64,000 nucleotides of DNA from contig NC_065535.1 of NCBI RefSeq assembly GCF_932294415.1, forward strand, positions 93,078,862-93,142,861, given 5' to 3'. The notes beneath the pieces are model-generated. The model saw only the letters and a program-made list of their open reading frames with translations, did not search any database and was not told where the DNA came from. The position numbers and the translations under genes were made by a program. This document shows, one piece after another, positions 1 to 11,200 of this stretch. This DNA comes from Quercus robur. Its lineage: Eukaryota; Streptophyta; Magnoliopsida; Fagales; Fagaceae. Position 1 is the stretch's first letter; each line of letters begins with the position of its first letter.

Positions 1-1695
1 ATAGCTTACTCCCAATATGTCACAATACCTCTTATAGAACCCGATCCTATCAGCCACCTTATCATCGGACCCATGGCCACATTCAAGCCCACCATTGATA
101 ATGTTGGTGATTACACCATAGCCTGGGACTCGACCAGCAGATGTGTCAGCAGCAGAAGGAGTCCAGCTTCCAATGATCACATTGTGGCTAGATGGCTTGT
201 TTGCTTGTGGGGTCATCCAAAACCATATGGCTGTCTTGAATGAAATGGTGGGGTCTGTGGCTACTAGATCTGGATTGTTTATGAGATCTGCTCCAATAGC
301 ATTACCTGCTTGACCGTAGTTGTAGTTGCTGATAATTGTCAATGAAATAATCAAAACCTCACAGTTAATCTTTTGATAAACAAAGTTACAAACCTCTTTG
401 AGAGAGAGAGAGAGATTATGTTAGGGATGTAATACATTTTTTTTTAACTATTGACAGAATTTGTTGTGATTGACGTAACATCATTTACATCTAAGTCCTT
501 CGTTGATACTAATTTTATGACCACTAATTAGTATTTATGAAAAGTATTTTTTTTTCCCCTAACTTAATGACAAATTTATAAATTTATGGTTTTAAAAACT
601 TACTGAGAGAGTTGGATAGGTCCTCGGCCATAATATTGTTTGCCAGATGCACATGGCCAATCTGTTGATGTACAATAGGTTTGCTTGTTTTCTTCGGTAA
701 TAAAGCAATATCCCCATGCATATGGGCCATCTGGTGCACTTGACCACCCTCCTAAAAAATATATATATATTTTTTTGCAATCAAAATAAAGCCAATCCAA
801 CAAATTAAAATAAACAGCAAGTAACTTATTATTATGTATGTTAGACAGGTTTAGAGTCTAAGTCTGAGTCCATTTTACGCGCTATAACCCTAATTGTAAT
901 ATAATTTGTTAGTCTATTATAAAAACTAAGCCTGTATTTAGTATAACTTTAAACAAGTCTTATTTATTGGTAAGTACATATATTTGTTTTTTTCTTTTTG
1001 TGAACATACATGCTATTGAGCAAATGTTAAAGACACAACATTTTTCGCAATTATTAACTTAGTTTATTGTAGTTATCTCTGCATCCATATTGGTATAATT
1101 TTTATTATGTACCTGCAACAATCATGTCAATAGTTGTAAAAAAAATTATAAAAAATTTTGTGTGAATAGATTTTTAACATTAACAACTTCAAAAGTACTG
1201 AAACTAAGTAACTAATTAACCTTCAAAAAAAAAAAAAAGGGTAACTTATTAACCTGTGGTCTCATGAGAGGTTTGAGCTAAAAAAGCCGCAAGCTCCCTT
1301 TTACGTGTAGTGTCATCACCAGTTGTGCCAAAGCCATTGAAAGATTGGGCAGCAGCAATGAAAGCATTGTAAGTATAGAATCCATTACTTTTACATCTTG
1401 GATCGTTCCTATATTTAAGCATTTGGTCAAAAAGAGATGCGCTGATGAGGCTGCTAACATCGCCGCCGCCGCCACCACTAGGAGTAGTAGGAGATGGAGT
1501 TGTAGGGGAACCACCAGGCGAACACTGGCTTTGGCAACCATTTCCACAGTAATCATTTGTGCTGCCACACCATCCAAATTGGCTACAACATAGCCCATTT
1601 GGACATACTGCACCCCCAGCCTGTGTTCCACATTGTTCTGCTGTGGTTCCAAGCAAGAAAGCAAAGAAAAGTAGTATCAAAGAAACGAGCTTCAT
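1..1695 (-). CDS. Class I endochitinase, copy 1 (partial, runs off left edge)
   Basis: Secreted family-19 chitinase that cuts chitin of fungal walls. Exons on the minus strand are 1254-1695, 604-751 and 1-328, joined by GT-AG introns with matching phases. Residues 1-19 are a signal peptide ending GTTA, followed by a Cys-rich hevein chitin-binding domain from EQCG to about residue 60, a Pro/Thr/Ser/Gly hinge, then the catalytic domain. The two acidic residues expected from the family are present: Glu in HETTGGW across the exon 1/2 junction, and Glu in GYCFITEE of exon 2. Family motifs YYGRGPIQL and WFWMTPQ are intact. No stop or frame break is seen. The last roughly ten codons lie beyond base 1, judging from copy 3. 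The start is the only ATG that gives the signal peptide. It shares about 5 kb of upstream sequence with copies 2 and 3. Function is very likely; expression is unknown. Confidence 0.93.
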
Positions 1696-1762
1696 TTTCT
1701 TATCTTTAAGAGTGTGAATGCAGCAATGTGATTTATGGAAAAGAATAGCATGGGTATGTAAC

Positions 1763-1770
1763 TATATATA
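1763..1770 (-). promoter_or_regulatory. TATA box of chitinase copy 1
   Basis: TATATATA on the minus strand, 68 bases before the ATG, in a block conserved upstream of all three chitinase copies. Spacing fits a core promoter with a short leader. No transcript evidence is available here. Confidence 0.6.
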
Positions 1771-2194
1771 GGATTGGTGTCATGCGTTTTCCTCTTCTAG
1801 TTAAGTCAGAAGGCACAAAATATTCCACAGATGAGCCCAAACAAGAATCAACGAAAACTTAACAGCTCATTTGTTGTGAAAAGTCAAAATTGGATGGCCG
1901 AGACTGACTTTCAATTTCAAAGACCTTGACCGAGACTTGATAGTGGCTGAAACATGTTATTATGCCAACAATTAAAAGTTTGAAAAAAAGAGAAGTGGCT
2001 AGAAGGTGGGAAATTGCATGTCCTCTTCGTCGGCAAATGTTAACAATGTTCAAGTAGGAAAAAAGTTCGAGTTTTTTTTTGGTTAAAAAATTTGATGATG
2101 AATTAACGGTTCAGATGATTGATTGGTCTAATGGAAAGTAGTACAAGTAATTTTTTTTTTTTCTTTTTTAGTGAATAAATATTGATAAATATTG

Positions 2195-2224
<30 letters not shown>

Positions 2225-2225
<1 letters not shown>

Positions 2226-3470
2226 GATGTAGTGAGTGTGGGATGTCACTTTGTCTAATAGTGGAGATAATGGAATGTTATGCAATTTCTTTTTACGTGA
2301 AATGATGGAGTGATGTTGTATCTTCTTTTATTTGGTGGAATGTGTGAACTGGTGGAATATTGTATATTGGAATGATACACCACATTAGATGATAGAATGT
2401 ACATAGGATGTACTATTTTGCGTTATATATATGATCTTAGATGTGGTGAGAGTAGGATGTCCTTTTATCTAATAGAGGACATAATGAAATGTTATGGGAT
2501 TTCTTTCTACATTAAATGATGGCAGTGGCAGCTCTAGGAATGGTTTTTTAAGGTGATCACTAAAAAATTTAAGTTATACAAAATTTAGTAAAGTGATAAC
2601 TTGAATATTTGATACAACTATAAGTCGAGTCACTAAGAAGAGCAAAATTGTTGCAACTGCAAAGCCAAAAAGAATATAATTGTCGCTACCATCAAGGAGA
2701 ACTGACAACTACAATATTTTTTTTTGTACCATTTTTTGGGGAAAAATGAAATTAGAAATTATTTTTATTGAATAGGTTGAATGAGCTACAAATTTGAATA
2801 TTTAGCAATTTTTATCTTTTTGTTTTATAATAAGCTTTTTGTTGAATAATTTGATCACTTGATGTTGTTTGGTCTTGTCTTGTTTTTGTTTGGTTTATGT
2901 TTGTTGTTATTTGGGCTAATATTTATTGTTGTTATTTAAGCTTTTTCTTTTTAATTTTATAAAAGGGATTAAGGATTATTTTTGGGGGGCAGAATTAATT
3001 TTGGAGTAATATTATGTCCACAACATTTTTACAATAAATTTTATGCAAAAAGCTGTTATTAGTAAGTAAAAATATAATATTATTATTGGGCCCAAATTAG
3101 AATTAATAACAACTTACCACATTAGATTTATTGTAAAAGTATTCTGAAAATGTTGTTAATGTAGCATTATTTTTATTTTTGTTGAACCCAACTTTTTGTA
3201 ATTCTCATGTCAGGGTGTTCAACATTTTTATTAGGGTGGTCACAATAAATTAATTTAACATATAATAATTTTTTAATAAGTGTATATATACTTTTTTTTG
3301 CAAGTTAGGGTGATCCTGTGATCACCTGACTTGTATGTGGAGCCGCCAATGATGGAGTGATGTATTGTCTTCTTTTGTTTGGTGAAATGTGTAATTCGGT
3401 GGAATATCGTATATTGGAATGATACACCATAGTGTACATAGTGGAATGTACTATTTTGTAGGACGCATAT
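2225..3470. repeat. Pair of ~210-bp tandem repeats upstream of chitinase 1, split by an insertion
   Basis: The first unit starts near 2225 after an (AT)n run and ends near 2425. The second starts near 2434, is interrupted at 2523-3347, and ends near 3470. Shared landmarks include GGAATATTGTATATTGGAAT and GATACACCA. The same pair sits upstream of copies 2 and 3, so the doubling predates the segmental duplication. No coding potential is seen. Confidence 0.7.
2523..3347. mobile_element. hAT-like non-autonomous element
   Basis: The 825-bp insertion begins CAGTGGCAGCTC and ends GAGCCGCC, giving imperfect inverted ends (GGC-GCTC). It is flanked by the 8-bp direct repeat AATGATGG, the length expected for hAT. 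Units 2 and 3 lack it. No transposase ORF is present. Around 3000-3170 it contains a second repeat with ACAACATTTTTACAATAAAT and its rough inverse. Superfamily rests on the 8-bp repeat and the CAGTG start; the right end lacks the mirrored CACTG. Confidence 0.6.
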
Positions 3471-3595
3471 TATATATATATATATATATATATATAAATA
3501 TATATATTGAACAGTTGATAAATGAAATATAGCAAACCTATTCTTCTTTATAGCTCTCTGTGTTAACATGGTTTGCACTTGCCCTTGGCTCCATT

Positions 3596-5219
3596 CAGTG
3601 ACAGAGCCAGAATTTCAGTTTAAGGGGGGCAAGATTATATATATATATATATATAAAATAAAATAAAAACCTAAAATTATTAATCGATATTAATAATAAA
3701 ATTATAAACAAAAATAATTGTCATACAAAATTTATTAAAATTTAAATAATTGTAAAATAAATAAACAATTGTAAAGCATTCTTGACGACCAATCATCAAA
3801 GTAAGAGATTAATCTATATACATCAAGTTTAGACATTTAATTTGATTCCTCAAAATAAATTGATAAAATAAATTTCAACTTTTCTTTCTCTATTCTTCTA
3901 ATTATTTAAATTTTGGATTTATGATAAAAATCAAATTTTGAAACTATGAAAATGCAAGAAATGAAGGAGAAATAAATAATGGATGCTTTACAACTTTAGT
4001 GCCATACAAGATGATATTATTATTATTATTATTATTGTAGGGTCACAATTTGGGGCCCAAGCCTAACAAGTACGGGGTCTTGGTCCAAGGGGCCTAGAAA
4101 CAATAAATTTGTAGAGAGTGGGTTACAGAACTGGGTCTTAGCGAAGTAGATAGTGGCTAAAGTTGGGCTACACAACACTTGGGCACCAGAAGATCCTGTT
4201 AATGTCCATATATTCTCAGTCCGAGGAGATGAGATAGATATTTGCTAGTTCTTGCTTTAAGTTTTCTAGTTCTTTTTTTGTTTCTCTCCTTTTTCTCGCG
4301 TCCACTTCCTCATGAGGACTCCCTTTCTTATATAGTCTCCTTGAAGCCATTGTGTCCTTACACTTGTTGATTATCTGGACTTCCACTTGAGTGCTTGTCC
4401 CATCGGACACCCCTTCCATCTTTCTGTGAGTTATGGTAACCAAGACAACACTGTTCACAGGTCTTCTCCACATTAATACGGCTAGAAAAGTAGTTGCAAC
4501 GCATTTAATGTAGCAGCTCTAGCCTCTCCTTGGGCATCTTTCGTTTCCTTCTTTGTCACGGGTCTGTAGGACTTGTCCTTGTTACTAGTGTTCATTGGGG
4601 TGGGTCCTTTTAGTAAGCAGAGTGCATGTTGAGCCATACTCGTCACGTCCGAGGAGACATTTCTCCTCGGACTGCCCTTTAAGTGACTTCATGCCTACGA
4701 GAACCAGACTAGGACCCCTTTTAGCATCCACGTCCTCTCCTCGGACCTGGTTGATCATCTCGTATGGGGCCTAAGGCCCATTGTATGATTTTGGGCCTTT
4801 GGGCCTTTGCCCCTACAATTATTATTTTGTGTAAAGTTTGAGTTCCACGTGGTTAAACTGAAATGAAAAGAAAAAAATTTGGATAAGTAAAAAGAAAAAA
4901 AATTGAAATTGGTCAAAAGTCTAAACAAGTTTGGTGGTAGTGGCATTTATTTTGTGTCAAGCTCATTGTTTAAAGTGGGAGGAGTTGTTTGAGTAATATC
5001 ACAAGATCTCACAATATTTTTACAATAAATTAAAATATCAATATGTCATTAGTCAATATATATATATATATATATATATATCTATTATGAGATGCATCTC
5101 AACTAAAAATAAAAGTGTTTTGAAAATATTGTGAAAATTTGTTGCATTTTAAAACTTTCTCAAATAAAAAATTTGTATTTTATTATTTATTTATTTATTT
5201 CATGTTAGGGGTATGGTTT
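3596..5219. other. Unit-1-specific inserted interval around a solo LTR
   Basis: Units 2 and 3 read straight from CTTGGCTCCATT into GCCTGCACTTTGG, while unit 1 has about 1.6 kb between these points. It starts CAGTGACAGAGCC, like a hAT end, and holds AT-rich sequence, the solo LTR at 4036-4817 and a small MITE-like inverted sequence near 4990-5160. No clean duplication was found at its outer ends. Nothing coding is seen. Confidence 0.5.
4036..4817 (-). mobile_element. Solo LTR, same family as 55275-56061
   Basis: Read on the minus strand it begins TGTAGGGGCAAAG and ends GTGACCCTACA, the TG...CA ends of an LTR. It is flanked by the 5-bp duplication ATTAT (4031-4035, 4818-4822). A CTATATAA box lies in the middle, as in the 55-kb copy. 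No internal region or second LTR is present, so it is a solo LTR left by recombination. Gypsy versus Copia cannot be told. The intact duplication suggests it is not ancient, but it cannot be dated here. Confidence 0.85.
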
Positions 5220-5390
5220 GCCTGCACTTTGGCCAAAATGGAGCTCTAGCCTCTAGTTGGTTAGTTCATTTCAGTTATGGAAAGGAAACATATATGTGGT
5301 TGTAGTTCATGCCTTCAAATTCTTGAACAGACAAGAGGAACTCATTTGACAAAATAGTAGACTCCCAAAATTTTTTATCAAGGTTTCAAA
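5220..5390. repeat. Block conserved in all three units, function unknown
   Basis: The stretch from GCCTGCACTTTGG through CTTGAACAGAC recurs near 17250-17400 and 27670-27830 with very few changes. A short plus-strand reading frame exists only in unit 2; units 1 and 3 have a stop at its fourth codon, so it is probably not protein coding. In units 2 and 3 it lies just 3' of the tRNA-Met gene. Confidence 0.55.
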
Positions 5391-6207
5391 ATGTCAATGT
5401 AGTGTGCATTTGGCATTGGCTTAAAAAGCCAACTTTTTTTACTATTCAGCTTATTTTTGCTACTATTTATGAGTTTCATTATAATTTTTAGTACTATTTA
5501 TAAGTCCTACTGTACTATTTCAGCTATCTTTTAGTTTTATCTACAGTATTTTCAATAAAAAGTTTTCAATTTCAACTAAATAAGCTATTTTCAAACGGAC
5601 TCATAATAATAGATAATAAAGTGGCAAAACCATTTTAGTAGATTAGGATCCAGTACAATACCAATACCTAGGGTATTGCACCGAATGCAATAACAATGAA
5701 CGGTTGAGATTGAAAATTGTAAAAAGTAACTTTCAATCTCAACCATTAAATAAAAAAATATTAAAAGAAGTAAAAAGTTAAAGTTAAAAATTTTAAAAAT
5801 AATTGTGAAGGAAGTGCTGTAATTGCATTGTGCAGTTGCTTACTCAATCCCATTTCAGCTAATCTGGGCTTTGACTTTGAGGACTGTGCCAATCATTGTA
5901 AATTTCCACGGATGATGGACCACACACACTTATGTAATTACTTTGGGCCTTTTTTCCCCTAGGTTCTAATGCAATAATGGACACACACGCACTTACTTTG
6001 GGCCCCTTCTTTTTTAATAGGTATTAATGAGAGTAATGGACAATAACTGGTAGACCCAAAAATAGGCAAGGCTTTGTTTAGTTAGGATTAGACTTGGATT
6101 CTATAGATTGCTTGTTAGATTGTATGCCCTAAAAACTTAAAGCGGAACAAAGTTTGGATGGCTGATAAATATATAGTTACAACCTTTTATGGTGTGGATG
6201 GCTGACA
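5391..6207. other. Non-coding spacer with a MITE-like segment
   Basis: About 5400-5610 contains TTTGGCATTGGCTT, repeated TACTATTTATGAG-like motifs and a mirrored end near TTCAAACGGACTC, typical of a decayed MITE. The remainder is AT-rich spacer. 6140-6205 duplicates 6480-6545 (TTTGGATGGCTGATAAATAT). No gene is seen. Confidence 0.4.
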
Positions 6208-6461
6208 AATGATGATACAACAATCCTTCCTGCCTTTGAATCCAGTGTTGGAAATATTTTCGGCAGAAGAGGGCTTTTAGCAATGCTGAAGTGCCCAAGT
6301 GGCTTGCAATCAGTGAAGGTGAAGACAGCATGAAAAGCATAGAAGACCTGATTGATATATTGACAGAGTTGTCACCATTGCCTGATTATCAGAGTCCATC
6401 AAGAAACGCTATAGATGTCTGTCACCCGAATTTACTTGCTTTGTACAAAGATCGTATGTAA
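6208..6461 (+). pseudogene. Unidentified coding-like gene fragment, copy A
   Basis: I do not recognise this. It is homologous to 20950-21281. The last open stretch, ending at TAA 6459-6461, reads with normal codon flavour: PKWLAISEGEDSMKSIED, then DILTELS, then CHPNLLALYKDRM and stop. Upstream, an overlapping frame reads ILPAFESSVGN; a CAG before TGTTGGAAAT could be an acceptor joining the two frames, or there is a frameshift. Copy A lacks the 5' part seen in copy B. It may be the 3' exon of a host gene carried along with the duplication. No start or promoter is visible. Confidence 0.4.
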
Positions 6462-7015
6462 GGTACTTGTATGCCCAAAAAAACTTATAGCAAAACAAAG
6501 TTTGGATGGCTGATAAATATATAGTTACAACCTTTTATGGTGTGGCTTGTGGGGATGGATGAATGCAACTATGCAATGTCCCTAGATTTCATGGAGAACA
6601 ACTAGAATATTCCTTGCTTTTTTTTTCTCGAGCTCTGTCCTTTCTCATCATTTTTGTTAGTTAACAATCGATGAGACTTGTAATGCACAATTACCAAATA
6701 AACTGCATTGATACTCCTTAAAACAAAACAAGAACAAATGAATTGCATTCAGCACAGTTGACAAATGCCTTGGTGGGCTAGTAGATCTGTCATTAGGTAT
6801 AAAATTTTATCTCCTAGGTTTGAAGGAAATTTCTCTAGAAAGAGATTATATCTCTTTGTTATGGAATTGGAAGTGTTGATCTCTAGGATTAAAAATGCAG
6901 CAACCGCCCAGCAACAAGTTTAATTTTAAAAATGTGTAAAATCACAGGACTTAATCATTTCTAAACAAATTATAGTGGCCTCCCATGTTAGAGAAAATGA
7001 TAAGTGAAAAATTAA

Positions 7016-7548
7016 GGTTATGTTTGGTAACAGTTTTTGTTTTCTATTTTCAAAAACTTTTTTTTGAGAATAAAAAAAAAAAAAAATTCTTGTATTTTTG
7101 AAATCAAAAACATGTTTGGTTGGTTGAAATTAAAAAGATAGTTTTTTGAAGAAAAAAATAGAAAATGCTAAAATATGTTGTTACTAAAATATCTTGTATT
7201 TTTGAAATCAAAAACATGTTTGGTTGGTTGAAATTAAAAAGATAGTTTTTTGAAGAAAAAAATAGAAAATGCTAAAATATGTTGTTACTAAGATTTGAAC
7301 TCTAATGCTAACTTATTAAATGAGATAGATTAATTCATTAAATAAATGTGTATTTTCATTGACTTTTGAAAATTAGAAACTGAAAACAATCTTTTGCATG
7401 TTTTCAGTTTCCTTCACAATTTGAGTTTTGAGAACAATTTTTGTTTTTTGTCCTTTTTGGGTTGCCAAACAAGTTTTCTAGTCTCAAAAATAGAAAATTA
7501 TTTTTGGAAACAGAAAATAAGGGGAAAAAACAATTACCAAACATACCC
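7016..7548. mobile_element. Tourist/PIF-Harbinger-like MITE
   Basis: The ends are GGTTATGTTTGGTAAC and, inverted, GGGTATGTTTGGTAATTG. They are flanked by the 3-bp duplication TAA. Unit 3 has the empty site (AAAAATTAAGTGTTTTGATT near 21855). Inside, a ~103-bp stretch (about 7088-7190) is repeated head to tail (about 7191-7293). No transposase. Confidence 0.85.
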
Positions 7549-8257
7549 TAAGTGTTTTGATTTTCAGTGTCGATGTATGAGTAGATTTGGGTAACATAGT
7601 AAGTTTCTAGAATACTGATGAAAATGATTCAGTGATATCAAGTTTCTTAATAGAAGTTTATAGAAAGTAACACTCATAAAGAGGTCGAGGAAAGGAGAAG
7701 GTAAAGAGTAATAGTAACAGTCTATTGCTTGTTTGAATGTGTGTGCATGTGCGCAGCGCCCTTGGCAATGTAATGGTTGTTGGTGGTGGTGGCAATGGTT
7801 TGAAACCAAATGCTTAGCTAGTTATAAGCTTAAAACCTTGCTAAAAGAAACTTGTATGTATGCGACTCTTTGATTGTGCTAAGTTATGCAATGGAATGGC
7901 CAATCTGGTATGATACTGATATATACATCATGTTACGGACCTAATCGAATGATTTGTGATGTGAGCACCCTCACTTGATTAACCAACAAATTAGTGAATA
8001 ATATTGACAATAATGTGAAATCGCAAAATTTGGTCAAGCTGGCTGCATTATCAATACTTGAATTTATTTAATATAATTCCATTTTATTTATCAATAAGTT
8101 TAGAGATTTCCCATTGAACAAGAAAATCTCCAATTCATACATTTATAAATTAATTATATTGTCTCTTTATTGTTCTTGGCTAAACAATTTTTTTGCCTTG
8201 GACCAACGTTGTTAATTAGGCAAAATGACTTTGATTATAGCAATCTAAGTTGCCCCC

Positions 8258-11200
8258 GAATGCTAGTCTCTCCCAAGTAGGAGCTCTCTCTCACACATTC
8301 CGTGTGGATTCTTCTTCCACCTCTATGTGGTCTTCTCCACCATCTTTGGGTGGGTTTCTCCACCTCTGTGTGGGCTTTTCTCCACCATTACGTGTGGGTC
8401 TTCTCCACCCACTCTTTTGTGGGCACTTTACTAAATTTTCTGAAAATCCCTAAATCTAAATCCCAAAAATCTCAGTTACATATCAACCATCTACCATCCC
8501 ATATCTTTCTCAATTAGCCGCTTATCTTGTCTGTTGGTTTTAGTGCGGGCAACATTGGTGAAGAAACTCAATCATCGGATTCAGCAAGGAAGTGGGTCAG
8601 CATCTGATCAAACAAATCCCGGTTTTCAACTTGGAGCTTATCTCTCTCGCTGAATGAGCAAAGCTCTTCTGGAGAGTGGGTCTTCTTGGTCTGGGTGGGT
8701 ATTGATCTATTGCTGATCGATACTCGGTGGCTTTTCTGTCTGATGCAGCTGCTACGAAGATCATTTGTGGGGCGATTCACCGGCATTTAAGGGTAATTCT
8801 GAATTTGGCGTGATTTGGCCAGAGGCAGTGAGTTGTTTTTATGATTTGTATTTCTTTATTGCTTCTAGGGTCTGAAATTTGGGATTATCTCTTTGTTTGG
8901 TTTTGTTTGATGTTTTGTTTATTTCAATGAGCATTTTTACTCCTGGTTGGATATGCTTTGTATGGATTAAGGTATGAAAAATCCAGAAAGGTCACACCAC
9001 TGAGAGCAATGAATTCCTTTGTTGGAACTGCCGGGGAATTGGGAACCCCCGAACAGTTTTTGCGCTCCGTGACTATGTGCGGCGCTGGAATCCCAAATTA
9101 GTTTTCCTTTCTGAAACAAAAATAAAGAGTAGACGTATGGAGATAGTAAAATACAGGTTGGGTTTTTCGAATGGATTAATTGTTCCTAGTAGGGGTCGTA
9201 GAGGTGGTCTTGCCTTGCTCTGGTCAAGGGACACTAATTTAGAAATTAAAAGTTTTTCAGATCATCATATTGATGCGGTAATTACTGAGTCCAACAATGG
9301 TTTTTGTGGAGGTTTACAGGGTTTTATGGGCATCCGGAGACCCATCACAGGGAAGAATCTTGGAAACTCCTCTCTCTTCTTAATAGTCAATTTAATATTC
9401 CTTGGTTTTGTTGTGGTGATTTTAATGAGATTCTATTTATGAATGAAAAATCAGGCAGTGTCTTTCGCTCTCAAAGCCAAATGGATAGCTTCCGTTAGAT
9501 TGTGAATTTGTGTGGCTTCAAGGACTTAGGGTATTGTGGCCCTGATTATACTTGGTGTAATACGCAAGAGATTATACTTGGTGTAATATGCAAGAGGGGT
9601 GTAACAGAATTTCGCTTCGCTTAGACAGAGCCCTGGCTACCTCGGAGTGGCTTGTGCACTTCAAGGATCCAAGAGTGCATCATCTAGTTGATTCAACTTC
9701 TGATCACTGCATTCTCCTCACCACCAACTCTCCTTTCCCAGTTTGTAAACAGAAGCGCAGTTTCCATTTTGAGGCTATGTGGATCAATAGGGAAGATTGT
9801 AGAGAAGTTATTCAAGAAGCTTGGAATTCTGGCACCTTTGCGGCTACTCCTGAGGGGGTTGCATCCAATCTCCAAAAATGTGAAGCTGCTTTAATTAACT
9901 GAAATCAGAATGTGGTGGGCAATATTCAAAAGAAAATTCATGAGAAAAAAAGGGCTCTCAATTCTCTCACCATGGCAGATAGTGGCATTGGGGGGGGGGG
10001 GGGGGCTGAAATTAACCAGCTTAGAAGAGAAATTAATGATCTCTTAGACAGTGAAGAGACCATGTGGAGACAGCGCAGCAAGGTTCATTGGTATAGGGAA
10101 GGGGATCGAAACACAAAGTTCTTCAGCAGCTTCACCCAACCAAAGCGCCGGGACCTGATGGTATGTCTGCAATCTTTTTTCATAAATATTGGGATATTGT
10201 AGGGCAAAGCATCACAAACATGGTTTTAAATGTTTTGAACTCAAATATGCCCATAACTGAAATAAATAAAACCAATATTGCTCTCATCCCAAAGACCAAC
10301 TAGCCCTCCAAAATGGCAGAATTTCGCCCAATCAGCCTCTGTAACACCACATAAAAGCTTGTTTCAAAAGTCCTAACTAATAGACTCAGACCTTTCCTCC
10401 CAAGTATTATCATTGAAAATCAAAGTGCATTCATTCCGGATCGTTTTATTTCAGATAATGTCTTAGTGGCATTTGAATTCATGCATTATTTGAATCACAA
10501 AGATGATGAGAAGGAGAATTACATGTCAATCAAATTAGATATGAGTAAGGCTTTTGATAGAGTTGAATGGAATTTTATCAAAGAAGTTATGGAGAAAATG
10601 GGTTTTGCTAAAAAATGGGTGGACCTTATAATGCTATGCATCTCTTCTGTGTCTTAGTCATCATTAATGGAGAGGCATGTGGAAACGTCATACCCACTAG
10701 AGGCATTAGGCAAGGTGACCCCCTCTCCCCTTACCTTTCTCTTCTTTGTGCTGAAGGTTTTTCAACGCTTATTCATAAAGCTGCCCGTGATAACCAGATT
10801 AGTGGAATGTCCATTGGTAGGGGATGCCAAAAAATCACTCATCTCTTCTTTGCTGATGACAATATCTTTTTCTGCAAAGCAAAGGAGCAAGAGTGTCAGA
10901 AGCTTGTCGATATCCTTAATAGTTATGAAGCGGCTTCGGGGCAAAAAATTAACATCGACAAGTATTCTGTTTTTTTTCAGCCCAAACGCTCCTCAAGAGA
11001 GAAAGGAAAGCATTCTAAATATCCTTGGTCCAATGCAAGATTCTAGGCATAACAAATACCTAGGGCTGCCTACCATCATTGGAAAATCCAATACTCAAGT
11101 GTTTGCAGAACTAAATGATCGAGTGGTTAAAAAGCTTGCTGGTTGGAAGGGGAAGCTTCTCTCAATTGGTGGGAGGGAGATTCTTATCAAGGCGGTTGCC

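Larger units (their letters stand above)
1..5390. repeat. Segmental duplication unit 1 (chitinase 1 and upstream)
   Basis: The chitinase gene, its promoter, the two ~210-bp upstream repeats and the 5220-5390 block recur in order in units 2 and 3. Similarity stops near 5390, before the position where units 2 and 3 carry a tRNA-Met gene. Copy-specific insertions lie at 2523-3347 and 3596-5219. Confidence 0.8.

Noticed and set aside
4216-4473. 85-codon minus-strand frame
   Set aside because: It lies wholly inside a solo LTR bounded by a 5-bp duplication and is not kept in the 55-kb copy.
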